In this document: positions 6,805 through 13,644 of the stretch, in pieces | How positions within the stretch are numbered: the first letter of the stretch is position 1 | Layout of the letters: each line of letters starts with the position of its first letter | From: a virus | Strand: one strand, 5' to 3' | Virus record (IMG/VR): IMGVR_UViG_3300024265_000026 | Location: 1 to 37,847 of that record | Length of the DNA stretch: 37,847 nt | Notes under the pieces: model-generated | Databases searched by the model: none | What the model was told of the DNA's origin: nothing | The model's input: only the letters and a program-made list of their open reading frames with translations | Program-made: the position numbers and the translations under genes

Positions 6805-7535
6805 TGGCAATTGAAGACGAATTAAAAGCAATAGAAGTTGAAATTGGTCTCATAATAACGGCTAGAATTCAAAAGTTCATTTCTTTAATCAATGCTCAAT
6901 TATTTGGTAAGACTTCATTCACTCGGATAAAAGATGATCTGCCTTCATTGATTAGATTTAAGAAAAGAATACCCAGACTTTATCGTGAAGCCGGACTTGA
7001 TACACTCACTAAAGATATTGCTGATAGATTTCCAGATGTAGCGAAAGAAACAATAGAGGACACCGCTAAAAGACTAGGTGTTGAAACTTTAAGAGCAGGT
7101 ACGGTTACAGAATCAGGGCGGACTATCCTTAAGAGAACATTAAGAGGCGTTCGCAAGACTGAGCTTTTAAATAATCGTAGATTCAGGCAGGTTCTTAGAT
7201 TAAAGACAATCAAGGATTTAAATCTAAAACAATTTAAAAAGTTAATAGCTGAAACAGCCGCAAAAACCAGAGGACAATTACAAACAGAAGCTTCTACCGC
7301 AGTACAGGGTTTTGATAACGCAGTGACTACAGTTAAAGCGAATAAAGCAGGAGCCAATGAGTTTAGATACGCTGGCCCATCTGGTGGCCCTATCCGTGAA
7401 TTCTGCGCAGAGAGAGTTGGCAAAACGTTCACAGACACCCAGGCGGAAAGTTGGAATAATGGTCAAATAAGCCCAGCTAGTGTCTATTTAGGAGGTTATA
7501 ATTGTCGGCACAGAAAAGAATACATAGTAGAATGA
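6804..7535 (+). CDS. Minor head protein, SPP1 gp7 / Mu gpF-like
   Basis: A 243-residue head morphogenesis protein. The N-terminal two thirds are basic and helical. The C-terminal domain carries the family signature: F-R-Y-A-G-P near residue 190, a conserved C-A-E-R-V-G-K-T-F segment, then a W and the closing G-G-Y-N-C-R-H-R motif. Proteins of the SPP1 gp7/Mu F family bind the portal and act in procapsid assembly or DNA ejection. The start at 6804 forms TAATG with the upstream stop. Unusually, seven small genes separate it from the portal gene. Confidence 0.87.
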   Translation: MAIEDELKAIEVEIGLIITARIQKFISLINAQLFGKTSFTRIKDDLPSLIRFKKRIPRLYREAGLDTLTKDIADRFPDVAKETIEDTAKRLGVETLRAGTVTESGRTILKRTLRGVRKTELLNNRRFRQVLRLKTIKDLNLKQFKKLIAETAAKTRGQLQTEASTAVQGFDNAVTTVKANKAGANEFRYAGPSGGPIREFCAERVGKTFTDTQAESWNNGQISPASVYLGGYNCRHRKEYIVE

Positions 7536-7660
7536 GAATGAAAAGTTTTTTACAGATCGATGGCAACTTGTGTATTTTTACATATTATATCGGTACAGAA
7601 AAAACAGTATACAATTCTCTTGAAGTGAATTTTAGGATTATGCACATAAATCTGAATTGA
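7532..7660 (+). CDS. Small hypothetical protein
   Basis: A 42-codon frame from ATG 7532 (overlapping the minor-head stop as ATGA), with a second ATG at 7538. The product is beta-prone and aromatic, with no recognised domain. It fills the space to the next gene with 6 bases to spare, which supports a real gene. Confidence 0.45.
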   Translation: MRMKSFLQIDGNLCIFTYYIGTEKTVYNSLEVNFRIMHINLN

Positions 7661-7666
7661 GGATTG

Positions 7667-7885
7667 ATGAAAAAACACATCCAATTAAACGATACATTAA
7701 AAACTATCTTCAATGGTAAAATAATCACTTTAGCCAGAACGACACAAGGCAGTAAACCTATCATTGAAATAACGTTTGAAACCAAACTTACTAAACAGAT
7801 TAGAATATTGACTTTGAGTTATAGCAAACAACAAACGATGACTGATGATTATCATTTACTTTTTAAATCAAAATATCTATATTAA
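7667..7885 (+). CDS. Hypothetical protein
   Basis: A 72-residue basic protein rich in Thr and Lys, probably a small beta-barrel fold (alternating hydrophobic strands). The ATG at 7667 has GAGG upstream. It is the last gene before the strong terminator. No family is recognised. Confidence 0.62.
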   Translation: MKKHIQLNDTLKTIFNGKIITLARTTQGSKPIIEITFETKLTKQIRILTLSYSKQQTMTDDYHLLFKSKYLY

Positions 7886-7908
7886 GAATAGCTTAGATTA
7901 CCCCAGAT

Positions 7909-7956
7909 AACCCGCCAACTTCCTTTCACACTCCTTGTATTTGATGGCGGGTTTTT
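7909..7956 (+). terminator. Rho-independent terminator
   Basis: AACCCGCCA (7909-7917) pairs perfectly with TGGCGGGTT (7945-7953), followed by a T run (7952-7956) and TTCTTT-type sequence. The 27-base loop is long, but the 9-bp GC-rich stem plus U tract is convincing. It separates the accessory/minor head genes from the scaffold and capsid operon. Confidence 0.85.
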
Positions 7957-7990
7957 CTTTGCCCATTTACAAAAAATTCTTTTTATATAA

Positions 7991-8032
7991 AAATATCTTT
8001 TTCTAATAGTTTACTTTTATCAAAATTATAAT
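7991..8032 (+). promoter_or_regulatory. AATATCTTTTT element with -10-like box, copy 3
   Basis: AAATATCTTTTT (7991-8002) and TATAAT (8027-8032) sit between the terminator and the scaffold gene, the expected place for the main structural (late) promoter. The spacing to the -10-like box is longer than in the other copies (34 bases from ATATC). Confidence 0.5.
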
Positions 8033-8065
8033 TACATTGATTTTAATTATTAAGGCATTCCAAGA

Positions 8066-8659
8066 ATGGATAAAGACCCCATCCTTTCTAAAATCAAATC
8101 CCTATATACATATATCGAAGGTTTAGAAACCGACGATTTCAAACTTCCATCTGATATTAAAAGTAAATTCAATGATATTGAAGATGATGTTGATGTAATA
8201 GTGAACAGAATTAGCGAGGTTAACCAAGAGAGTAAAGGACGTAAAGAAAAATTACGCACAAACCAAAAAGAATTTGACAAGATGTCAGCAGAACTTGAAG
8301 AAGTTAGCGGTAAGTTTACCCAATCAGAGGAAAAAGTTACATCACTGGAAGATAAGATAAAATCTTCTGACGATAAACTTGAAGGCTATCATACCCAACG
8401 ACGTGCTGATTTAAAGTCTTTAGTCGAGTCCAATAATATTAAAGATAAAGAGAATATCCTAAAATATCTCTCCGGTGATATTAAAGAATTGGATAAAATG
8501 TCAAATGATGATATTGAATCTAATCTTACCGAACTCAACAAGATGAAAGACTTAGGAGTGTTAGAAGCTGTAACACCTCCGCAAACACATCAACCACCTC
8601 AAAACGGGAAGAAGCCAGAAGAAAAAACCTCTGATCTTATTAGTTTATATAAAACATAA
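8066..8659 (+). CDS. Scaffold protein
   Basis: A 197-residue, very hydrophilic, Glu/Lys/Asp/Ser-rich protein with a long predicted coiled coil (about 45-115) and a Pro/Gln linker (about 168-180) before a basic, helical C-terminus, immediately upstream of the major capsid gene. This composition and position are typical of internal scaffolds, whose C-terminal helix binds the capsid protein during procapsid assembly. No protease is recognised nearby, so it is probably released intact or cut by the host. It is the first gene after the terminator and late-type promoter. Confidence 0.82.
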   Translation: MDKDPILSKIKSLYTYIEGLETDDFKLPSDIKSKFNDIEDDVDVIVNRISEVNQESKGRKEKLRTNQKEFDKMSAELEEVSGKFTQSEEKVTSLEDKIKSSDDKLEGYHTQRRADLKSLVESNNIKDKENILKYLSGDIKELDKMSNDDIESNLTELNKMKDLGVLEAVTPPQTHQPPQNGKKPEEKTSDLISLYKT

Positions 8660-8669
8660 GAGGTAAATT

Positions 8670-9605
8670 ATGGCATTTCCAACCTTATTGGAACTTGCTG
8701 CCGCTAATGGCTCGGATGCTGATAAGCTGATTGCAAGTGAGATCATACAACGATCTGACTTACTTAATATTATGCAATGGCGCAGTATAGCAGGAGCTTC
8801 AACAACGGCGCAATTAATTACGTCACGCCCAACGGTAAACACGCGCGGATTTAATCAAGGTGTTACCCCTGCTGTGGTAGGACGCTCATCAAGAGTATGG
8901 AAAACGGCTTTATTTGAAGAACATTCAAATGTTGATGTTTTCTTAGCAAATGATAACCCAGCTACCGCCGGTGGCCCTCAGGGATTTAGAGCAGACGAAG
9001 ATATGGAATTTCTCCGTGCTATGGGTCTTAAATGGGAATCACTAGCAATAAATGGTAACCAAGAAACCACGCTTACAGATTTTGACGGCATGGAAAAATT
9101 TCTAAATGCTTCTACGCAAAGCAATGTAACATTGTCTACGGGCGGTTCAGGAAACAGGACATCGATTCTTTTCTTCTCAATTGGCAATCGCTCAATTCTC
9201 GGTCTTTACAATGAGAATTCCAGCGCATTCCCTAAAATGGATGATAAAGGCGAAGTTTCTTATGTCCAAGATGCTAACGGCGATCCTTTAAGTGCTTTCC
9301 AGACTGTATTCACATGGCAAGCTGGGCTTCGTATCGATGAAGCAGGAATAGGCCGTGTAGCTAATGTACAACCAGGGGCTACTAATCTTCTCGACGATAT
9401 GGAAGAAATTGGTATCCAAATGAAGATTCCACCTACTGCAATTATCACTAGTCGTGCTGGTTTGCAGGAAATCCAAAAAGTTAAAACAGGTGTATTACAA
9501 TCTCAGGTTGAAAGCCTTGAACTCAAACGCATGGTCACAACTTGGAACGGATTGCCTATCTTAGTCACTGACTCAATTTCAAGCGCAGAAGCCGCGGTAA
9601 GCTAA
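8670..9605 (+). CDS. Major capsid protein (HK97 fold)
   Basis: A 311-residue protein. The N-terminus (F-P-T-L-L-E-L-A) followed by an N-arm, an E-loop-like region (about 50-80, V-N-T-R-G-F-N-Q-G-V-T-P) and a long spine helix region (about 105-130, M-E-F-L-R-A-M-G-L-K-W-E) match the gp7-like capsid group with the HK97 fold. It forms the icosahedral shell. AGAGG precedes the ATG. High Ala, Ser and Thr content and more frequent G/C third positions than the accessory genes are typical of a highly expressed structural gene. Confidence 0.9.
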   Translation: MAFPTLLELAAANGSDADKLIASEIIQRSDLLNIMQWRSIAGASTTAQLITSRPTVNTRGFNQGVTPAVVGRSSRVWKTALFEEHSNVDVFLANDNPATAGGPQGFRADEDMEFLRAMGLKWESLAINGNQETTLTDFDGMEKFLNASTQSNVTLSTGGSGNRTSILFFSIGNRSILGLYNENSSAFPKMDDKGEVSYVQDANGDPLSAFQTVFTWQAGLRIDEAGIGRVANVQPGATNLLDDMEEIGIQMKIPPTAIITSRAGLQEIQKVKTGVLQSQVESLELKRMVTTWNGLPILVTDSISSAEAAVS

Positions 9606-9615
9606 AGGAGATAAC

Positions 9616-10011
9616 ATGGCACATGGCACAATACATATACTACCTGATTTAGAGAATTCAACAACTAATGTTATTACAGGATCAGCCGCAGAAATATTAC
9701 ACGCACAAGATATCAGCGATGATACCAGACGCCCTGAACGCGGGGATATGGAATTTGTGATTGATATCACAGCGTATACTTCGGGCACGATTGTACCAAC
9801 ATTAGTAGCGGCAGATAATGCAGCGTTGACAACTAACGCGGTAGTTTATTTAACAGGTCGTTCATTTACAGCAGTTGGGACTTCGATTATACACGTACCA
9901 CAAGATGTAATCGATAAGGATTTCGTTGGAATTCTCACAACAGCAGTTGCACATGCAGCGACAGTAACAACTAGAGTACAAAGTTCTCAAATGAGACAAC
10001 GAGGCAGATAA
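9616..10011 (+). CDS. Probable capsid decoration/stabilisation protein
   Basis: A 131-residue Ala/Thr/Val-rich, beta-rich protein directly after the major capsid gene with an AAGGAG site. The pattern (I-H-I-L-P-D near the start, alternating strands, a middle stretch of A-A-D-N-A-A-L-T-T) resembles the small decoration proteins such as Bordetella phage Bbp16 that cap capsid trimers. This assignment is by position and general pattern only; a connector role is the alternative. Confidence 0.7.
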   Translation: MAHGTIHILPDLENSTTNVITGSAAEILHAQDISDDTRRPERGDMEFVIDITAYTSGTIVPTLVAADNAALTTNAVVYLTGRSFTAVGTSIIHVPQDVIDKDFVGILTTAVAHAATVTTRVQSSQMRQRGR

Positions 10012-10443
10012 TTGGCAACTACCTGGACGGATGCAACATTATACACTGACTCTGAAGCGTTTAATGATTTGCCATCTTTATTGAGTGATAATTTTGTGCT
10101 CACTACAGATAGCGGGACTTATTATTTAGAGACAGATGTTAAGAAGAGAATCGAGGAAATGATATTAAATAACTTTAATGATTTTCCTCAGTTTGATATC
10201 GAAGAAATAACCACCGCATCTATAACAGATATATTAAAACCGATTGCATTGCAACTTAATAGTGCGCTCGTCGCTCGTTTTACATCTAAAGACCAGTCAG
10301 ATGCTTATTTTGGTCTATGGGATGATTTTCATGCTGATGTATTAGCAAGAATGCGCAGAATCATGAAAAGAACCGGATTGCAATACAATGATCCAGATGG
10401 TATTAATGAAAGAAAGTTTCAAACTGTACCAATTATCAGGTAA
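10012..10443 (+). CDS. Head-tail connector-like protein
   Basis: A 143-residue protein, largely helical with an acidic first half and a C-terminal basic stretch (M-R-R-I-M-K-R-T). It starts with TTG directly after the upstream stop, with GAGG at good distance. Size, helical content and position after the capsid genes fit a gp6-like adaptor that extends the portal. No diagnostic motif is seen. Confidence 0.7.
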   Translation: MATTWTDATLYTDSEAFNDLPSLLSDNFVLTTDSGTYYLETDVKKRIEEMILNNFNDFPQFDIEEITTASITDILKPIALQLNSALVARFTSKDQSDAYFGLWDDFHADVLARMRRIMKRTGLQYNDPDGINERKFQTVPIIR

Positions 10444-10454
10444 GGCTAAAAATT

Positions 10455-10925
10455 ATGGCTTTAAAAATTGTCGAAAATAATATACCAGAAGAATTCATTA
10501 GGCTGATTAATACATTTAGTCAGTCTGATAAAATAATGGAACGCTCAGGTGTCCGAATGATCGGGATAATTAGCCGACGTACTGACGCGGGACGCTCTGT
10601 AAATGGTGCTCCTTTTATTGATTATTCTGCAGGGTATAAGAAAAGACGTCAACGATCTGGCCGTTCTGTAAAACCCAATTTACAATTCTCCGGCGAGATG
10701 CTTAGAGGTATGAAATTTACAGTTGACGAACGCATTAAAGACGTTAGGGTGATTGTAGACTTCCCCAAAAGATTTCACTCACGTTCACGGATTCCTATCG
10801 ATGAATTAGCTGAAGTTCAACATAAGACAAGACCGTTTTTTGATTTATCAGCACGTGAACAAGCGTTGGAAGAATTAAAGATTATAGCAGATTTAGAGCG
10901 ATTGTTTAAAGGGCGAGGTTTTTAA
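10455..10925 (+). CDS. Phage virion morphogenesis (tail completion/neck) protein, gpG-like
   Basis: A 156-residue basic protein resembling the virion-morphogenesis family (Mu gpG, P2 gpS). The family hallmarks are a middle segment with S-G-R and L-Q-F-S-G-E-M-L-R-G-M (about 75-88) followed by strands, then a C-terminal R-P-F-F-D-L-S segment. These proteins join head and tail. AAGG lies upstream of the ATG. It ends in a TAATG overlap with the next gene. Confidence 0.75.
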   Translation: MALKIVENNIPEEFIRLINTFSQSDKIMERSGVRMIGIISRRTDAGRSVNGAPFIDYSAGYKKRRQRSGRSVKPNLQFSGEMLRGMKFTVDERIKDVRVIVDFPKRFHSRSRIPIDELAEVQHKTRPFFDLSAREQALEELKIIADLERLFKGRGF

Positions 10926-11467
10926 TGCCTTTTGGTAATAATCCAAACGTAAGCGGTGTTAACCCAAATGCTCTTGATTTTTCAAGCACAACAAGTTCCT
11001 TGACAACGGCTATAGATTCTTTAAGAGAAGCAATGTTTGAATTTGTTGACGATGCAGGCGCATTTGTCTTCCAGTCTGTACATGAAAATATATATTCTGT
11101 GACTGATAACGCTCCGTTAAGAAACTTCCCACTATTTTTAATTGAGTCTGTAGTTGAGGACATAGCTGAAATTACATCGACATCGATAGCGACATTAAAT
11201 TGTTTTGGGATTTTTAAAAGTACCAAGGGCGATAGCATGATTACACAATTACCTTTAATTACGGCGAAACTTCGGAAAGTATTCAATGAACCTGACTTAT
11301 TTTCTACTCTATGGCCGAGTGGGAATGCTTTAAATACAAGATTTAACAATTTAATAAGACTTGAACGATCGGCGGGACTTCCTCAAAGAGTCTTTTCTAA
11401 CATAGAAGATCGTGAGCCTTATTGGACAATTTCAATGACAATACAAATAAAACTAATAGGATATTAA
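10925..11467 (+). CDS. Hypothetical structural protein, possible tail terminator
   Basis: A 180-residue protein in the slot normally occupied by the tail terminator, between the neck protein and the tail proteins. The N-terminus is Ser/Asn/Thr rich, followed by a mixed alpha/beta body and a beta-rich end (W-T-I-S-M-T-I-Q-I-K). No family motif is recognised, so the role is positional. Confidence 0.62.
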   Translation: MPFGNNPNVSGVNPNALDFSSTTSSLTTAIDSLREAMFEFVDDAGAFVFQSVHENIYSVTDNAPLRNFPLFLIESVVEDIAEITSTSIATLNCFGIFKSTKGDSMITQLPLITAKLRKVFNEPDLFSTLWPSGNALNTRFNNLIRLERSAGLPQRVFSNIEDREPYWTISMTIQIKLIGY

Positions 11468-11468
11468 T

Positions 11469-11924
11469 ATGGCATTAACAGCATATGTACCCGTAGCATC
11501 AGCGAATGTACCCGTTGAGATAGATTCTGTTGTATTCGGCACTATAACAGGCGGCGCAGGTGGTGATAACGTTACGATCGACGCTGCAGCGACACAAGCA
11601 ATAGAAATATTATTTGATGATGTATCACCTCCTAATTCACACTCAGAAGCAGGTGTCCCCGTAAAAAGTACAAGTCAACTTACGGTGGATTTAGCAACAT
11701 TGGGTGAATCAGGCGCGACAACATTCGCAAATGAGCTAGTGACCGAAGTCATCGCTTACATTAAAGTAACGTGGGTCGGTGGTAAGTTCTTTGAATTAGA
11801 CTCAGGCACAACAGGAAAAGCAATTCTGTATTTCCGTCGTAGTTTAGTTCAAGGCGAAGAAGGCCAAATTTGGCGTTTAATTGGTCAACGTACTTTACCT
11901 AGAAATAACGTGGTGATAGCGTAA
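11469..11924 (+). CDS. Tail structural protein (tail tube candidate)
   Basis: A 151-residue Thr/Val/Gly/Ala-rich, beta-rich protein with few charges. Such proteins at this position are often the major tail protein that stacks into the tube; the 197-residue product at 12140 is the alternative. The stop overlaps the ATG of the next small gene (TAATG). Confidence 0.62.
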   Translation: MALTAYVPVASANVPVEIDSVVFGTITGGAGGDNVTIDAAATQAIEILFDDVSPPNSHSEAGVPVKSTSQLTVDLATLGESGATTFANELVTEVIAYIKVTWVGGKFFELDSGTTGKAILYFRRSLVQGEEGQIWRLIGQRTLPRNNVVIA

Positions 11925-12061
11925 TGGACACAACTAAAGTTGGTATAGCTGTCTCAGACGAGGCAGTTAAAAAGGGTGAGGAATCACTTAAAAAGAAGCC
12001 TGAGGTTATTAAAAAAACTAAAAAGAAAGAGGATAAAGATGCCGAACAAAAACCAGATTAA
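11924..12061 (+). CDS. Lysine/glutamate-rich microprotein
   Basis: A 45-residue protein of which nearly half is Lys, Glu or Asp; it begins M-D-T-T-K-V-G-I and then becomes almost pure charge. The ATG overlaps the upstream stop (TAATG). Inside it lies the AGAGG site and ATG (12039) of another charged microprotein in a different frame. Function unknown; low-complexity charged peptides among tail genes may be assembly aids. Confidence 0.55.
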   Translation: MDTTKVGIAVSDEAVKKGEESLKKKPEVIKKTKKKEDKDAEQKPD

Positions 12062-12140
12062 AGAATGGGCGAGAGAGGTTTATTTAGAAGAAAAAGAAAA
12101 AGAAAAAGCTTCTAAACCTAAAAAAGAACCTAAAAAATAA
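12039..12140 (+). CDS. Lysine/glutamate-rich microprotein
   Basis: A 33-residue, highly charged peptide (K/E repeats, then K-P-K-K-E-P-K-K at the end). It overlaps the previous microgene by 23 bases in another frame, has AGAGG upstream, and its stop shares an A with the next gene's ATG (TAATG). The unbroken chain of start/stop overlaps is the main evidence that it is translated. Confidence 0.5.
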   Translation: MPNKNQIKEWAREVYLEEKEKEKASKPKKEPKK

Positions 12141-12733
12141 TGGGTAATACGTTTACTTTCACAATTAGCAATGTAGGCATAGCAACAGGGTTAATTGATT
12201 CGATGGTTCAAGTAACTAGTTTCCACCGGATTTTTGTGTCAGATGAGTTTAATGATGTTGTTGATTTCACAGATTTAGTTGGTAAAACGCTCACAATAGC
12301 TAATGCAACTAATACAGGTTATGACACATCGACCACTATACAGGCACAAGGCGAATCTGGCGGATTGAGGTTTGTAGATATTAACAGGCTAGAAGGCAAT
12401 AGAGTGTTGGGAATTGATGGGATTGTCCCAGCGGCAAACTCAATTATAACATTAGACTCTGCTATTGCCCAATTTGATGCCACTGATGTAGACGGGAAAG
12501 TTATAACGGTTGCGGGTTGCGTACAATCAGCCTGGAACACTACGTGGACTATTACATCGAGTACATCTACGACATTAACCATCATAGGCGGCTCTGGTAA
12601 TGACCAAGAATTCAGCGATTCGCCTGGAACCGTGACTATTAGTTTGGATTTATTGGATGAATTATCTTCTCCCGCAGATTATAGTATTGCCAATATCCCT
12701 CTCGACGACGGCACAGTGATAAAATTAGAATAG
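12140..12733 (+). CDS. Beta-rich tail protein with repeated domain
   Basis: A 197-residue Thr/Ser/Ile-rich protein. Two segments look alike: about 48-70 (V-G-K-T-L-T-I-A, then T-N-T-G-Y-D) and about 117-140 (D-G-K-V-I-T-V-A-G, then a W and T-I-T-S). This suggests two copies of a small beta domain, which I also see in the 729-residue tail protein (15565). It could be the tail tube or a tube-associated protein. Confidence 0.65.
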   Translation: MGNTFTFTISNVGIATGLIDSMVQVTSFHRIFVSDEFNDVVDFTDLVGKTLTIANATNTGYDTSTTIQAQGESGGLRFVDINRLEGNRVLGIDGIVPAANSIITLDSAIAQFDATDVDGKVITVAGCVQSAWNTTWTITSSTSTTLTIIGGSGNDQEFSDSPGTVTISLDLLDELSSPADYSIANIPLDDGTVIKLE

Positions 12734-12741
12734 GGAATAAT

Positions 12742-13086
12742 ATGGAATCAATAGGAATAACAGTATCTACAAGCTCGACAGAAGTGTATACAGAGAACCC
12801 AAACCGTTATGGACTTTCATCTATAAGTAACAACGTTGGGACTCTTAGACTTCAAACAGAAATTACTTCAGGGATTAATTTTAATACAAAATACCCGCCC
12901 GCTACGGTTTTACAAGTTAACGGGTCATTAAGTACGGTCGTTGCAATAGCTTATAATGGTGACCAAACTGTTTCGGCCTCAACAGCAGGCGGCCAGATAG
13001 ATACCGACAGAGCATTTACAGCCGCAACCACGACAGAAGGTAATGTAGGCAAAAGTTTAGATTTAACAGCAGTAGGATTAATATAA
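12742..13086 (+). CDS. Hypothetical tail protein
   Basis: A 114-residue, Ser/Thr/Val-rich, beta-type protein with almost no charge, between tail proteins and the tail chaperone. AGGGA lies upstream. It may be a tube-associated or decorating protein; no family is recognised. Confidence 0.62.
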   Translation: MESIGITVSTSSTEVYTENPNRYGLSSISNNVGTLRLQTEITSGINFNTKYPPATVLQVNGSLSTVVAIAYNGDQTVSASTAGGQIDTDRAFTAATTTEGNVGKSLDLTAVGLI

Positions 13087-13096
13087 AGGAAATACA

Positions 13097-13510
13097 ATGG
13101 AGTTTACCGTTGAAGATCGTGTGTATGATGATGATATTAAATATTTAGTAGGTCATCAGTATAACAGAGCTAATAGTTTATTAGCAAAAGTGGATGTCAT
13201 GAAAATTTTAACTGTGACAGAAGGCGAGAATTTAGGAGAAGGTATTAATGAATTTATCACGGCGCAAGGTGATCCAGATTTCTTAATAGGAATAGCGGCG
13301 TGTGTATTTAAGCCAAAAGGTAAAGCATGGAAGCATGATGATTATGAGACTTACAAGGAAGATTTAGGCTATGCAGATGTGAAATATCTACTGCATGGAT
13401 TAGGTTTTTTTTTAACATTAAGTCCGATTATGCCAAAAAATTTCCATCCCTTTTTAAGAGAACACCTAATGCTTTCCTTCGCAAAAAACGGCAAGAAAAA
13501 GATTGGTTAA
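13097..13510 (+). CDS. Tail assembly chaperone, short (G-like) form
   Basis: A 137-residue helical protein directly upstream of the tape measure, the position of lambda gpG. It has no signature motif. The identification rests on position and on a downstream frame that continues in -1 after a slippery site (13483-13489), as in lambda G/GT. AAGG precedes the ATG. The basic C-terminus (K-N-G-K-K-K-I-G) is lost in the frameshifted product. These chaperones bind the tape measure and recruit tail-tube subunits; they are absent from the virion. Confidence 0.8.
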   Translation: MEFTVEDRVYDDDIKYLVGHQYNRANSLLAKVDVMKILTVTEGENLGEGINEFITAQGDPDFLIGIAACVFKPKGKAWKHDDYETYKEDLGYADVKYLLHGLGFFLTLSPIMPKNFHPFLREHLMLSFAKNGKKKIG

Positions 13511-13644
13511 CAGAGACGGTACTTTTTCTATGTGATGGGGATTTGACTAGTTATGATTATTACGGGAACCAACATCTAGGACGTGTTCTAACGTTCATTT
13601 GGAATAAACAAGAATATAGCAAGAAAGCTAAAAATTATGGCTGA
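13097..13644 (+). CDS. Tail assembly chaperone, -1 frameshift (GT-like) fusion
   Basis: Reading shifts back one base at A-AAA-AAC (13483-13489). The ribosome then continues from 13489 in the -1 frame for 51 codons to TGA 13642-13644, making a product of about 182 residues. The added part is acidic and aromatic (L-F-L-C-D-G-D, S-Y-D-Y-Y-G-N). The extension has no start codon of its own and no ribosome site. Its end overlaps the tape measure start (13637) by 8 bases, exactly as GT precedes H in lambda. Efficiency cannot be read from sequence, and no obvious downstream stem-loop is seen. Confidence 0.78.
13483..13489 (+). promoter_or_regulatory. Slippery heptamer AAAAAAC for -1 frameshifting
   Basis: In the zero frame the codons are GCA AAA AAC GGC, so the heptamer is A AAA AAC in the correct phase for tandem -1 slippage. 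A second, weaker run, G AAA AAG (13495-13501), lies in the same phase. Confidence 0.78.

Noticed and set aside
6980-7438. Long minus-strand frame inside the minor head gene
   Set aside because: Shadow of the well-supported gp7/F-like gene; no ribosome site or plausible protein composition.
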